Assembly: GCA_964057225.1 (NCBI GenBank)
Contig: OZ059898.1
Coordinates: 2,108,001 to 2,172,000 of the forward strand
DNA length: 64,000 nucleotides
Direction of reading: 5' to 3'
Source: Auanema rhodensis
Taxonomy: Eukaryota; Nematoda; Chromadorea; Rhabditida; Rhabditidae
The position numbers and the translations under genes are program-made. Below the pieces are notes generated by a model. It saw nothing but the letters and a program-made list of their open reading frames with translations, had not been told where the DNA came from and ran no database searches. The stretch's first letter is position 1. The number at the start of each line of letters is the position of its first letter. Below are positions 25,101-39,310 of this stretch, in pieces.

Positions 25101-25621
25101 AAATGCACCGAGATATCAACTGATATAAGTTCACACTTATATCCTCGATTTTCACCCTGAAGATTTAATTTTTTCGTTGAATAACATTGTCCATCGTCTT
25201 TGCCTTGAAAAATGGAATCTAAAAACATCTACTTTTTGCTAAATTATTTTGAAATTTTTCGAAAAAATTTTTGTCAAAATGTTTTTGGAAGCAATGTTGA
25301 GTGTACATGGAAACTCAACATACACTAATGCATCATTTTTCAAACGATCATAACTAATTTTTGTATTAAGCGTTTCTCAATGTAGTATAGTGCATTCGAT
25401 GCGGATTTTTAAGCTGCGTCGATCTGTGTTATCAGATTTGCGCTAGCTTAAAAATGCACCGAGATATCAACTGATATAAGTTCACACTTATATCCTCGAT
25501 TTTCACCCTGAAGATTTAATTTTTTCGTTGAATAACATTGTCCATCGTCTTTGCCTTGAAAAATGGAATCTAAAAACATCTACTTTTTGCTAAATTATTT
25601 TGAAATTTTTCGAAAAAATTT
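22112..25621 (+). repeat. 10-mer higher-order repeat, copy 1 (3510 bp)
   Basis: Monomers 64-73: B, B(A202), B(G32), B, E(A218,T256), E(A218,T256), A(T115), D(T341), B, B. Marker positions are 22664 (A202), 22845 (G32), 23733 and 24084 (A218). Each is repeated exactly 3510 bp downstream. The paired E monomers with A218 and T256 are unique to this region and lose both the 203-224 stem and the CpG at 256. Confidence 0.88.
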
Positions 25622-28600
25622 TTGTCAAAATGTTTTTGGAAGCAATGTTGAGTGTACATGGAAACTCAACATACACTAATGCATCATTTTTCAAACGATC
25701 ATAACTAATTTTTGTATTAAGCGTTTCTCAATGTAGTATAGTGCATTCGATGCGGATTTTTAAGCTGCGTCGATCTGTGTTATCAGATTTGCGCTAGCTT
25801 AAAAATGCACCGAGATATCAACTGATATAAGTTCACACTTATATCCTCGATTTTCACCCTGAAGATTTAATTTTTTCGTTGAATAACATTGTCCATCGTC
25901 TTTGCCTTGAAAAATGGAATCTAAAAACATCTACTTTTTGCTAAATTATTTTGAAATTTTTCGAAAAAATTTTTGTCAAAATGTTTTTGGAAGCAATGTT
26001 GAGTGTACATGGAAACTCAACATACACTAATGCATCATTTTTCAAACGATCATAACTAATTTTTGTATTAAGCGTTTCTCAATGTAGTATAGTGCATTCG
26101 ATGCGGATTTTTAAGCTGCGTCGATCTGTGTTATCAGATTTGCGCTAGCTTAAAAATGCACCGAGATATCAACAGATATAAGTTCACACTTATATCCTCG
26201 ATTTTCACCCTGAAGATTTAATTTTTTCGTTGAATAACATTGTCCATCGTCTTTGCCTTGAAAAATGGAATCTAAAAACATCTACTTTTTGCTAAATTAT
26301 TTTGAAATTTTTCGAAAAAATTTTTGTCAAAATGTTTTTGGAAGCAATGTTGAGGGTACATGGAAACTCAACATACACTAATGCATCATTTTTCAAACGA
26401 TCATAACTAATTTTTGTATTAAGCGTTTCTCAATGTAGTATAGTGCATTCGATGCGGATTTTTAAGCTGCGTCGATCTGTGTTATCAGATTTGCGCTAGC
26501 TTAAAAATGCACCGAGATATCAACTGATATAAGTTCACACTTATATCCTCGATTTTCACCCTGAAGATTTAATTTTTTCGTTGAATAACATTGTCCATCG
26601 TCTTTGCCTTGAAAAATGGAATCTAAAAACATCTACTTTTTGCTAAATTATTTTGAAATTTTTCGAAAAAATTTTTGTCAAAATGTTTTTGGAAGCAATG
26701 TTGAGTGTACATGGAAACTCAACATACACTAATGCATCATTTTTCAAACGATCATAACTAATTTTTGTATTAAGCGTTTCTCAATGTAGTATAGTGCATT
26801 CGATGCGGATTTTTAAGCTGCGTCGATCTGTGTTATCAGATTTGCGCTAGCTTAAAAATGCACCGAGATATCAACTGATATAAGTTCACACTTATATCCT
26901 CGATTTTCACCCTGAAGATTTAATTTTTTCGTTGAATAACATTGTCCATCGTCTTTGCCTTGAAAAATGGAATCTAAAAACATCTACTTTTTGCTAAATT
27001 ATTTTGAAATTTTTCGAAAAAATTTTTGTCAAAATGTTTTTGGAAGCAATGTTGAGTGTACATGGAAACTCAACATACACTAATGCATCATTTTTCAAAC
27101 GATCATAACTAATTTTTGTATTAAGCGTTTCTCAATGTAGTATAGTGCATTCGATGCGGATTTTTAAGCTGCGTCGATCTGTGTTATCAGATTTGCGCTA
27201 GCTTAAAAATGCACCGAGATATCAACTGATATAAGTTCACACATATATCCTCGATTTTCACCCTGAAGAATTAATTTTTTTGTTGAATAACATTGTCCAT
27301 CGTCTTTGCCTTGAAAAAAGGAATCTAAAAACATCTACTTTTTGCTAAATTATTTTGAAATTTTTCGAAAAAATTTTTGTCAAAATGTTTTTGGAAGCAA
27401 TGTTGAGTGTACATGGAAACTCAACATACACTAATGCATCATTTTTCAAACGATCATAACTAATTTTTGTATTAAGCGTTTCTCAATGTAGTATAGTGCA
27501 TTCGATGCGGATTTTTAAGCTGCGTCGATCTGTGTTATCAGATTTGCGCTAGCTTAAAAATGCACCGAGATATCAACTGATATAAGTTCACACATATATC
27601 CTCGATTTTCACCCTGAAGAATTAATTTTTTTGTTGAATAACATTGTCCATCGTCTTTGCCTTGAAAAAAGGAATCTAAAAACATCTACTTTTTGCTAAA
27701 TTATTTTGAAATTTTTCGAAAAAATTTTTGTCAAAATGTTTTTGGAAGCAATGTTGAGTGTACATGGAAACTCAACATACACTAATGCATCATTTTTCAA
27801 ACGATCATAACTAATTTTTGTATTAAGCGTTTCTCAATGTATTATAGTGCATTCGATGCGGATTTTTAAGCTGCGTCGATCTGTGTTATCAGATTTGCGC
27901 TAGCTTAAAAATGCACCGTGAAATCAACTGATATAAGTTCACACTTATATCCTCGATTTTCACCCTGAAGAATTAATTTTTTCGTTGAATAACATTGTCC
28001 ATCGTCTTTGCCTTGAAAAAAGGAATCTAAAAACATCTACTTTTTGCTAAATTATTTTGAAATTTTTCGAAAAAATTTTTGTCAAAATGTTTTTGGAAGC
28101 AATGTTGAGTGTACATGGAAACTCAACATACACTAATGCATCATTTTTCAAACGATCATAACTAATTTTTGTATTAAGCGTTTCTCAATGTAGTATAGTG
28201 CATTCGATGCGGATTTTTAAGCTGCGTCGATCTGTGTTATCAGATTTGCGCTAGCTTAAAAATGCACCGAGATATCAACTGATATAAGTTCACACTTATA
28301 TCCTCGATTTTCACCCTGAAGAATTAATTTTTTCGTTGAATAACATTGTCCATCGTTTTTGCCTTGAAAAAAGGAATCTAAAAACATCTACTTTTTGCTA
28401 AATTATTTTGAAATTTTTTGAAAAAATTTTTGTCAAAATGTTTTTGGAAGCAATGTTGAGTGTACATGGAAACTCAACATACACTAATGCATCATTTTTC
28501 AAACGATCATAACTAATTTTTGTATTAAGCGTTTCTCAATGTAGTATAGTGCATTCGATGCGGATTTTTAAGCTGCGTCGATCTGTGTTATCAGATTTGC

Positions 28601-29131
28601 GCTAGCTTAAAAATGCACCGAGATATCAACTGATATAAGTTCACACTTATATCCTCGATTTTCACCCTGAAGATTTAATTTTTTCGTTGAATAACATTGT
28701 CCATCGTCTTTGCCTTGAAAAATGGAATCTAAAAACATCTACTTTTTGCTAAATTATTTTGAAATTTTTCGAAAAAATTTTTGTCAAAATGTTTTTGGAA
28801 GCAATGTTGAGTGTACATGGAAACTCAACATACACTAATGCATCATTTTTCAAACGATCATAACTAATTTTTGTATTAAGCGTTTCTCAATGTAGTATAG
28901 TGCATTCGATGCGGATTTTTAAGCTGCGTCGATCTGTGTTATCAGATTTGCGCTAGCTTAAAAATGCACCGAGATATCAACTGATATAAGTTCACACTTA
29001 TATCCTCGATTTTCACCCTGAAGATTTAATTTTTTCGTTGAATAACATTGTCCATCGTCTTTGCCTTGAAAAATGGAATCTAAAAACATCTACTTTTTGC
29101 TAAATTATTTTGAAATTTTTCGAAAAAATTT
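25622..29131 (+). repeat. 10-mer higher-order repeat, copy 2 (3510 bp)
   Basis: Monomers 74-83 repeat the preceding 10-mer in order, with markers at 26174, 26355, 27243 and 27594. I find no base that differs from copy 1 by eye across 3510 bp, so the duplication is very recent or has been corrected since, unless it is an assembly duplication. Confidence 0.88.
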
Positions 29132-30535
29132 TTGTCAAAATGTTTTTGGAAGCAATGTTGAGTGTACATGGAAACTCAACATACACTAATGCATCATTTT
29201 TCAAACGATCATAACTAATTTTTGTATTAAGCGTTTCTCAATGTAGTATAGTGCATTCGATGCGGATTTTTAAGCTGCGTCGATCTGTGTTATCAGATTT
29301 GCGCTAGCTTAAAAATGCACCGAGATATCAACTGATATAAGTTCACACATATATCCTCGATTTTCACCCTGAAGAATTAATTTTTTTGTTGAATAACATT
29401 GTCCATCGTCTTTGCCTTGAAAAAAGGAATCTAAAAACATCTACTTTTTGCTAAATTATTTTGAAATTTTTCGAAAAAATTTTTGTCAAAATGTTTTTGG
29501 AAGCAATGTTGAGTGTACATGGAAACTCAACATACACTAATGCATCATTTTTCAAACGATCATAACTAATTTTTGTATTAAGCGTTTCTCAATGTAGTAT
29601 AGTGCATTCGATGCGGATTTTTAAGCTGCGTCGATCTGTGTTATCAGATTTGCGCTAGCTTAAAAATGCACCGAGATATCAACTGATATAAGTTCACACA
29701 TATATCCTCGATTTTCACCCTGAAGAATTAATTTTTTTGTTGAATAACATTGTCCATCGTCTTTGCCTTGAAAAAAGGAATCTAAAAACATCTACTTTTT
29801 GCTAAATTATTTTGAAATTTTTCGAAAAAATTTTTGTCAAAATGTTTTTGGAAGCAATGTTGAGTGTACATGGAAACTCAACATACACTAATGCATCATT
29901 TTTCAAACGATCATAACTAATTTTTGTATTAAGCGTTTCTCAATGTATTATAGTGCATTCGATGCGGATTTTTAAGCTGCGTCGATCTGTGTTATCAGAT
30001 TTGCGCTAGCTTAAAAATGCACCGTGAAATCAACTGATATAAGTTCACACTTATATCCTCGATTTTCACCCTGAAGAATTAATTTTTTCGTTGAATAACA
30101 TTGTCCATCGTCTTTGCCTTGAAAAAAGGAATCTAAAAACATCTACTTTTTGCTAAATTATTTTGAAATTTTTCGAAAAAATTTTTGTCAAAATGTTTTT
30201 GGAAGCAATGTTGAGTGTACATGGAAACTCAACATACACTAATGCATCATTTTTCAAACGATCATAACTAATTTTTGTATTAAGCGTTTCTCAATGTAGT
30301 ATAGTGCATTCGATGCGGATTTTTAAGCTGCGTCGATCTGTGTTATCAGATTTGCGCTAGCTTAAAAATGCACCGAGATATCAACTGATATAAGTTCACA
30401 CTTATATCCTCGATTTTCACCCTGAAGAATTAATTTTTTCGTTGAATAACATTGTCCATCGTTTTTGCCTTGAAAAAAGGAATCTAAAAACATCTACTTT
30501 TTGCTAAATTATTTTGAAATTTTTTGAAAAAATTT
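29132..30535 (+). repeat. Shortened third copy of the 10-mer (4 monomers)
   Basis: Monomers 84-87 are E(A218,T256), E(A218,T256), A(T115), D(T341), matching 27026-28429 at an offset of 2106 bp (six monomers); the B before them also matches. The B-B-B(A202)-B(G32) part of the 10-mer is absent. The change in spacing from ten to six monomers is what unequal crossing-over out of register would produce. Confidence 0.85.
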
Positions 30536-31588
30536 TTGTCAAAATGTTTTTGGAAGCAATGTTGAGTGTACATGGAAACTCAACATACACTAATGCATCA
30601 TTTTTCAAACGATCATAACTAATTTTTGTATTAAGCGTTTCTCAATGTAGTATAGTGCATTCGATGCGGATTTTTAAGCTGCGTCGATCTGTGTTATCAG
30701 ATTTGCGCTAGCTTAAAAATGCACCGAGATATCAACTGATATAAGTTCACACTTATATCCTCGATTTTCACCCTGAAGAATTAATTTTTTCGTTGAATAA
30801 CATTGTCCATCGTTTTTGCCTTGAAAAAAGGAATCTAAAAACATCTACTTTTTGCTAAATTATTTTGAAATTTTTCGAAAAAATTTTTGTCAAAATGTTT
30901 TTGGAAGCAATGTTGAGTGTACATGGAAACTCAACATACACTAATGCATCATTTTTCAAACGATCATAACTAATTTTTGTATTAAGCGTTTCTCAATGTA
31001 GTATAGTGCATTCGATGCGGATTTTTAAGCTGCGTCGATCTGTGTTATCAGATTTGCGCTAGCTTAAAAATGCACCGAGATATCAACTGATATAAGTTCA
31101 CACTTATATCCTCGATTTTCACCCTGAAGATTTAATTTTTTCGTTGAATAACATTGTCCATCGTCTTTGCCTTGAAAAATGGAATCTAAAAACATCTACT
31201 TTTTGCTAAATTATTCTGAAATTTTTCGAAAAAATTTTTGTCAAAATGTTTTTGGAAGCAATGTTGAGTGTACATGGAAACTCAACATACACTAATGCAT
31301 CATTTTTCAAACGATCATAACTAATTTTTGTATTAAGCGTTTCTCAATGTAGTATAGTGCATTCGATGCGGATTTTTAAGCTGCGTCGATCTGTGTTATC
31401 AGATTTGCGCTAGCTTAAAAATGCACCGAGATATCAACTGATATAAGTTCACACTTATATCCTCGATTTTGACCCTGAAGAATTAATTTTTTCGTTGAAT
31501 AACATTGTCCATCGTCTTTGCCTTGAAAAAAGGAATCTAAAAACATCTACTTTTTGCTAAATTATTTTGAAATTTTTCGAAAAAATTT
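30536..31588 (+). repeat. Junction monomers 88-90 (D, B, C-like)
   Basis: A plain D, then a B with T330C (31216), then a monomer at 31238 with G234 and A245 of family C but T282 instead of C282. The last is the only C-like copy between 18250 and 34748, and may be a C-to-E conversion product ending between 234 and 282. No larger repeated unit is seen here. Confidence 0.7.
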
Positions 31589-34396
31589 TTGTCAAAATGT
31601 TTTTGGAAGCAATGTTGAGTGTACATGGAAACTCAACATACACTAATGCATCATTTTTCAAACGATCATAACTAATTTTTGTATTAAGCGTTTCTCAATG
31701 TAGTATAGTGCATTCGATGCGGATTTTTAAGCTGCGTCGATCTGTGTTATCAGATTTGCGCTAGCTTAAAAATGCACCGAGATATCAACTGATATAAGTT
31801 CACACTTATATCCTCGATTTTCACCCTGAAGATTTAATTTTTTCGTTGAATAACATTGTCCATCGTCTTTGCCTTGAAAAATGGAATCTAAAAACATCTA
31901 CTTTTTGCTAAATTATTTTGAAATTTTTCGAAAAAATTTTTGTCAAAATGTTTTTGGAAGCAATGTTGAGTGTACATGGAAACTCAACATACACTAATGC
32001 ATCATTTTTCAAACGATCATAACTAATTTTTGTATTAAGCGTTTCTCAATGTAGTATAGTGCATTCGATGCGGATTTTTAAGCTGCGTCGATCTGTGTTA
32101 TCAGATTTGCGCTAGCTTAAAAATGCACCGAGATATCAACTGATATAAGTTCACACTTATATCCTCGATTTTCACCCTGAAGATTTAATTTTTTCGTTGA
32201 ATAACATTGTCCATCGTCTTTGCCTTGAAAAATGGAATCTAAAAACATCTACTTTTTGCTAAATTATTTTGAAATTTTTCGAAAAAATTTTTGTCAAAAT
32301 GTTTTTGGAAGCAATGTTGAGTGTACATGGAAACTCAACATACACTAATGCATCATTTTTCAAACGATCATAACTAATTTTTGTATTAAGCGTTTCTCAA
32401 TGTAGTATAGTGCATTCGATGCGGATTTTTAAGCTGCGTCGATCTGTGTTATCAGATTTGCGCTAGCTTAAAAATGCACCGAGATATCAACTGATATAAG
32501 TTCACACTTATATCCTCGATTTTCACCCTGAAGATTTAATTTTTTCGTTGAATAACATTGTCCATCGTCTTTGCCTTGAAAAATGGAATCTAAAAACATC
32601 TACTTTTTGCTAAATTATTTTGAAATTTTTCGAAAAAATTTTTGTCAAAATGTTTTTGGAAGCAATGTTGAGTGTACATGGAAACTCAACATACACTAAT
32701 GCATCATTTTTCAAACGATCATAACTAATTTTTGTATTAAGCGTTTCTCAATGTAGTATAGTGCATTCGATGCGGATTTTTAAGCTGCGTCGATCTGTGT
32801 TATCAGATTTGCGCTAGCTTAAAAATGCACCGAGATATCAACTGATATAAGTTCACACTTATATCCTCGATTTTCACCCTGAAGATTTAATTTTTTCGTT
32901 GAATAACATTGTCCATCGTTTTTGCCTTGAAAAAAGGAATCTAAAAACATCTACTTTTTGCTAAATTATTTTGAAATTTTTCGAAAAAATTTTTGTCAAA
33001 ATGTTTTTGGAAGCAATGTTGAGTGTACATGGAAACTCAACATACACTAATGCATCATTTTTCAAACGATCATAACTAATTTTTGTATTAAGCGTTTCTC
33101 AATGTAGTATAGTGCATTCGATGCGGATTTTTAAGCTGCGTCGATCTGTGTTATCAGATTTGCGCTAGCTTAAAAATGCACCGAGATATCAACTGATATA
33201 AGTTCACACTTATATCCTCGATTTTCACCCTGAAGATTTAATTTTTTCGTTGAATAACATTGTCCATCGTCTTTGCCTTGAAAAATGGAATCTAAAAACA
33301 TCTACTTTTTGCTAAATTATTTTGAAATTTTTCGAAAAAATTTTTGTCAAAATGTTTTTGGAAGCAATGTTGAGTGTACATGGAAACTCAACATACACTA
33401 ATGCATCATTTTTCAAACGATCATAACTAATTTTTGTATTAAGCGTTTCTCAATGTAGTATAGTGCATTCGATGCGGATTTTTAAGCTGCGTCGATCTGT
33501 GTTATCAGATTTGCGCTAGCTTAAAAATGCACCGAGATATCAACTGATATAAGTTCACACTTATATCCTCGATTTTCACCCTGAAGATTTAATTTTTTCG
33601 TTGAATAACATTGTCCATCGTCTTTGCCTTGAAAAATGGAATCTAAAAACATCTACTTTTTGCTAAATTATTTTGAAATTTTTCGAAAAAATTTTTGTCA
33701 AAATGTTTTTGGAAGCAATGTTGAGTGTACATGGAAACTCAACATACACTAATGCATCATTTTTCAAACGATCATAACTAATTTTTGTATTAAGCGTTTC
33801 TCAATGTAGTATAGTGCATTCGATGCGGATTTTTAAGCTGCGTCGATCTGTGTTATCAGATTTGCGCTAGCTTAAAAATGCACCGAGATATCAACTGATA
33901 TAAGTTCACACTTATATCCTCGATTTTCACCCTGAAGATTTAATTTTTTCGTTGAATAACATTGTCCATCGTCTTTGCCTTGAAAAATGGAATCTAAAAA
34001 CATCTACTTTTTGCTAAATTATTTTGAAATTTTTCGAAAAAATTTTTGTCAAAATGTTTTTGGAAGCAATGTTGAGTGTACATGGAAACTCAACATACAC
34101 TAATGCATCATTTTTCAAACGATCATAACTAATTTTTGTATTAAGCGTTTCTCAATGTAGTATAGTGCATTCGATGCGGATTTTTAAGCTGCGTCGATCT
34201 GTGTTATCAGATTTGCGCTAGCTTAAAAATGCACCGAGATATCAACTGATATAAGTTCACACTTATATCCTCGATTTTCACCCTGAAGATTTAATTTTTT
34301 CGTTGAATAACATTGTCCATCGTTTTTGCCTTGAAAAAAGGAATCTAAAAACATCTACTTTTTGCTAAATTATTTTGAAATTTTTCGAAAAAATTT
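31589..34396 (+). repeat. Tandem 4-mer duplication B-B-B-(B/D hybrid), 2 x 1404 bp
   Basis: Monomers 91-94 (31589-32992) and 95-98 (32993-34396) each consist of three B copies and one hybrid. The hybrids (32642-32992 and 34046-34396) carry T245 of B but T279 and A294 of D, so the switch lies between 245 and 279. I see no differences between the two 4-mers. The following B (34397) has a private A166T at 34562. Confidence 0.8.
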
Positions 34397-35098
34397 TTGT
34401 CAAAATGTTTTTGGAAGCAATGTTGAGTGTACATGGAAACTCAACATACACTAATGCATCATTTTTCAAACGATCATAACTAATTTTTGTATTAAGCGTT
34501 TCTCAATGTAGTATAGTGCATTCGATGCGGATTTTTAAGCTGCGTCGATCTGTGTTATCAGTTTTGCGCTAGCTTAAAAATGCACCGAGATATCAACTGA
34601 TATAAGTTCACACTTATATCCTCGATTTTCACCCTGAAGATTTAATTTTTTCGTTGAATAACATTGTCCATCGTCTTTGCCTTGAAAAATGGAATCTAAA
34701 AACATCTACTTTTTGCTAAATTATTTTGAAATTTTTCGAAAAAATTTTTGTCAAAATGTTTTTGGAAGCAATGTTGAGTGTACATGGAAACTCAACATAC
34801 ACTAATGCATCATTTTTCAAACGATCATAACTAATTTTTGTATTAAGCGTTTCTCAATGTAGTATAGTGCATTCGATGCGGATTTTTAAGCTGCGTCGAT
34901 CTGTGTTATCAGATTTGCGCTAGCTTAAAAATGCACCGAGATATCAACTGATATAAGTTCACACTTATATCCTCGATTTTGACCCTGAAGAATTAATTTT
35001 TTCGTTGAATAACATTGTCCATCGTCTTCGCCTTGAAAAAAGGAATCTAAAAACATCTACTTTTTGCTAAATTATTTTGAAATTTTTCGAAAAAATTT
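34397..35098 (+). repeat. B and C monomers before the 6-mer (99-100)
   Basis: B with private A166T (34562), then a standard C copy at 34748, where family C resumes after more than 16 kb without a standard C copy. The C is followed by another C that begins the 6-mer block. Confidence 0.75.
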
Positions 35099-37204
35099 TT
35101 GTCAAAATGTTTTTGGAAGCAATGTTGAGTGTACATGGAAACTCAACATACACTAATGCATCATTTTTCAAACGATCATAACTAATTTTTGTATTAAGCG
35201 TTTCTCAATGTAGTATAGTGCATTCGATGCGGATTTTTAAGCTGCGTCGATCTGTGTTATCAGATTTGCGCTAGCTTAAAAATGCACCGAGATATCAACT
35301 GATATAAGTTCACACTTATATCCTCGATTTTGACCCTGAAGAATTAATTTTTTCGTTGAATAACATTGTCCATCGTCTTCGCCTTGAAAAAAGGAATCTA
35401 AAAACATCTACTTTTTGCTAAATTATTTTGAAATTTTTCGAAAAAATTTTTGTCAAAATGTTTTTGGAAGCAATGTTGAGTGTACATGGAAACTCAACAT
35501 ACACTAATGCATCATTTTTCAAACGATCATGACTAATTTTTGTATTAAGCGTTTCTCAATGTAGTATAGTGCATTCGATGCGGATTTTTAAGCTGCGTCG
35601 ATCTGTGTTATCAGATTTGCGCTAGCTTAAAAATGCACCGAGATATCAACTGATATAAGTTCACACTTATATCCTCGATTTTCACCCTGAAGATTTAATT
35701 TTTTCGTTTAATAACATTGTCCATCGTCTTTGCCTTGAAAAATGGAATCTAAAAACATCTACTTTTTGCTAAATTATTTTGAAATTTTTCGAAAAAATTT
35801 TTGTCAAAATGTTTTTGGAAGCAATGTTGAGTGTACATGGAAACTCAACATACACTAATGCATCATTTTTCAAACGATCATAACTAATTTTTGTATTAAG
35901 CGTTTCTCAATGTAGTATAGTGCATTCGATGCGGATTTTTAAGCTGCGTCGATCTGTGTTATCAGATTTGCGCTAGCTTAAAAATGCACCGAGATATCAA
36001 CTGATATAAGTTTACACTTATATCCTCGATTTTGACCCTGAAGAATTAATTTTTTCGTTGAATAACATTGTCCATCGTCTTCGCCTTGAAAAAAGGAATC
36101 TAAAAACATCTACTTTTTGCTAAATTATTTTGAAATTTTTCGAAAAAATTTTTGTCAAAATGTTTTTGGAAGCAATGTTGAGTGTACATGGAAACTCAAC
36201 ATACACTAATGCATCATTTTTCAAACGATCATAACTAATTTTTGTATTAAGCGTTTCTCAATGTAGTATAGTGCATTCGATGCGGATTTTTAAGCTGCGT
36301 CGATCTGTGTTATCAGATTTGCGCTAGCTTAAAAATGCACCGAGATATCAACTGATATAAGTTCACACTTATATCCTCGATTTTCACCCTGAAGATTTAA
36401 TTTTTTCGTTGAATAACATTGTCCATCGTCTTTGCCTTGAAAAATGGAATCTAAAAACATCTACTTTTTGCTAAATTATTTTGAAATTTTTCGAAAAAAT
36501 TTTTGTCAAAATGTTTTTGGAAGCAATGTTGAGTGTACATGGAAACTCAACATACACTAATGCATCATTTTTCAAACGATCATAACTAATTTTTGTATTA
36601 AGCGTTTCTCAATGTAGTATAGTGCATTCAATGCGGATTTTTAAGCTGCGTCGATCTGTGTTATCAGATTTGCGCTAGCTTAAAAATGCACCGAGATATC
36701 AACTGATATAAGTTCACACTTATATCCTCGATTTTCACCCTGAAGAATTAATTTTTTCGTTGAATAACATTGTCCATCGTCTTTGCCTTAAAAAAAGGAA
36801 TCTAAAAACATCTACTTTTTGCTAAATTATTTTGAAATTTTTCGAAAAAATTTTTGTCAAAATGTTTTTGGAAGCAATGTTGAGTGTACATGGAAACTCA
36901 ACATACACTAATGCATCATTTTTCAAACGATCATAACTAATTTTTGTATTAAGCGTTTCTCAATGTAGTATAGTGCATTCGATGCGGATTTTTAAGCTGC
37001 GTCGATCTGTGTTATCAGATTTGCGCTAGCTTAAAAATGCACCGAGATATCAACTGATATAAGTTCACACTTATATCCTCGATTTTCACCCTGAAGATTT
37101 AATTTTTTCGTTGAATAACATTGTCCATCGTCTTTGCCTTGAAAAATGGAATCTAAAAACATCTACTTTTTGCTAAATTATTTTGAAATTTTTCGAAAAA
37201 ATTT
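35099..37204 (+). repeat. 6-mer higher-order repeat, copy 1 (2106 bp)
   Basis: Monomers 101-106: C, B with A82G (35531) and G260T, C with C213T (36013), B, E with G128A (36630) and G288A (36790), B. Five rare markers recur at exactly 2106 bp in the next block. It is one of only two regions holding family C. Confidence 0.88.
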
Positions 37205-39310
37205 TTGTCAAAATGTTTTTGGAAGCAATGTTGAGTGTACATGGAAACTCAACATACACTAATGCATCATTTTTCAAACGATCATAACTAATTTTTGTAT
37301 TAAGCGTTTCTCAATGTAGTATAGTGCATTCGATGCGGATTTTTAAGCTGCGTCGATCTGTGTTATCAGATTTGCGCTAGCTTAAAAATGCACCGAGATA
37401 TCAACTGATATAAGTTCACACTTATATCCTCGATTTTGACCCTGAAGAATTAATTTTTTCGTTGAATAACATTGTCCATCGTCTTCGCCTTGAAAAAAGG
37501 AATCTAAAAACATCTACTTTTTGCTAAATTATTTTGAAATTTTTCGAAAAAATTTTTGTCAAAATGTTTTTGGAAGCAATGTTGAGTGTACATGGAAACT
37601 CAACATACACTAATGCATCATTTTTCAAACGATCATGACTAATTTTTGTATTAAGCGTTTCTCAATGTAGTATAGTGCATTCGATGCGGATTTTTAAGCT
37701 GCGTCGATCTGTGTTATCAGATTTGCGCTAGCTTAAAAATGCACCGAGATATCAACTGATATAAGTTCACACTTATATCCTCGATTTTCACCCTGAAGAT
37801 TTAATTTTTTCGTTTAATAACATTGTCCATCGTCTTTGCCTTGAAAAATGGAATCTAAAAACATCTACTTTTTGCTAAATTATTTTGAAATTTTTCGAAA
37901 AAATTTTTGTCAAAATGTTTTTGGAAGCAATGTTGAGTGTACATGGAAACTCAACATACACTAATGCATCATTTTTCAAACGATCATAACTAATTTTTGT
38001 ATTAAGCGTTTCTTAATGTAGTATAGTGCATTCGATGCGGATTTTTAAGCTGCGTCGATCTGTGTTATCAGATTTGCGCTAGCTTAAAAATGCACCGAGA
38101 TATCAACTGATATAAGTTTACACTTATATCCTCGATTTTGACCCTGAAGAATTAATTTTTTCGTTGAATAACATTGTCCATCGTCTTCGCCTTGAAAAAA
38201 GGAATCTAAAAACATCTACTTTTTGCTAAATTATTTTGAAATTTTTCGAAAAAATTTTTGTCAAAATGTTTTTGGAAGCAATGTTGAGTGTACATGGAAA
38301 CTCAACATACACTAATGCATCATTTTTCAAACGATCATAACTAATTTTTGTATTAAGCGTTTCTCAATGTAGTATAGTGCATTCGATGCGGATTTTTAAG
38401 CTGCGTCGATCTGTGTTATCAGATTTGCGCTAGCTTAAAAATGCACCGAGATATCAACTGATATAAGTTCACACTTATATCCTCGATTTTCACCCTGAAG
38501 ATTTAATTTTTTCGTTGAATAACATTGTCCATCGTCTTTGCCTTGAAAAATGGAATCTAAAAACATCTACTTTTTGCTAAATTATTTTGAAATTTTTCGA
38601 AAAAATTTTTGTCAAAATGTTTTTGGAAGCAATGTTGAGTGTACATGGAAACTCAACATACACTAATGCATCATTTTTCAAACGATCATAACTAATTTTT
38701 GTATTAAGCGTTTCTCAATGTAGTATAGTGCATTCAATGCGGATTTTTAAGCTGCGTCGATCTGTGTTATCAGATTTGCGCTAGCTTAAAAATGCACCGA
38801 GATATCAACTGATATAAGTTCACACTTATATCCTCGATTTTCACCCTGAAGAATTAATTTTTTCGTTGAATAACATTGTCCATCGTCTTTGCCTTAAAAA
38901 AAGGAATCTAAAAACATCTACTTTTTGCTAAATTATTTTGAAATTTTTCGAAAAAATTTTTGTCAAAATGTTTTTGGAAGCAATGTTGAGTGTACATGGA
39001 AACTCAACATACACTAATGCATCATTTTTCAAACGATCATAACTAATTTTTGTATTAAGCGTTTCTCAATGTAGTATAGTGCATTCGATGCGGATTTTCA
39101 AGCTGCGTCGATCTGTGTTATCAGATTTGCGCTAGCTTAAAAATGCACCGAGATATCAACTGATATAAGTTCACACTTATATCCTCGATTTTCACCCTGA
39201 AGATTTAATTTTTTCGTTGAATAACATTGTCCATCATCTTTGCCTTGAAAAATGGAATCTAAAAACATCTACTTTTTGCTAAATTATTTTGAAATTTTTC
39301 GAAAAAATTT
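37205..39310 (+). repeat. 6-mer higher-order repeat, copy 2 (2106 bp)
   Basis: Monomers 107-112 repeat the previous six, with markers at 37637, 38119, 38736 and 38896. Visible differences are three: C108T in the monomer at 37907, and T140C (39099) plus G277A (39236) in the last B at 38960. That is about three in 2106 bp, more than between the two 10-mers, so this duplication may be older or less corrected. Confidence 0.87.

Noticed and set aside
22112-29131. The 10-mer duplication as an assembly artefact
   Set aside because: It cannot be excluded from sequence alone. Other duplications in the window do show private differences (6-mer, 9-mer, 13-mer), which argues for real copies in those cases, so I keep it as a feature with the caveat noted.
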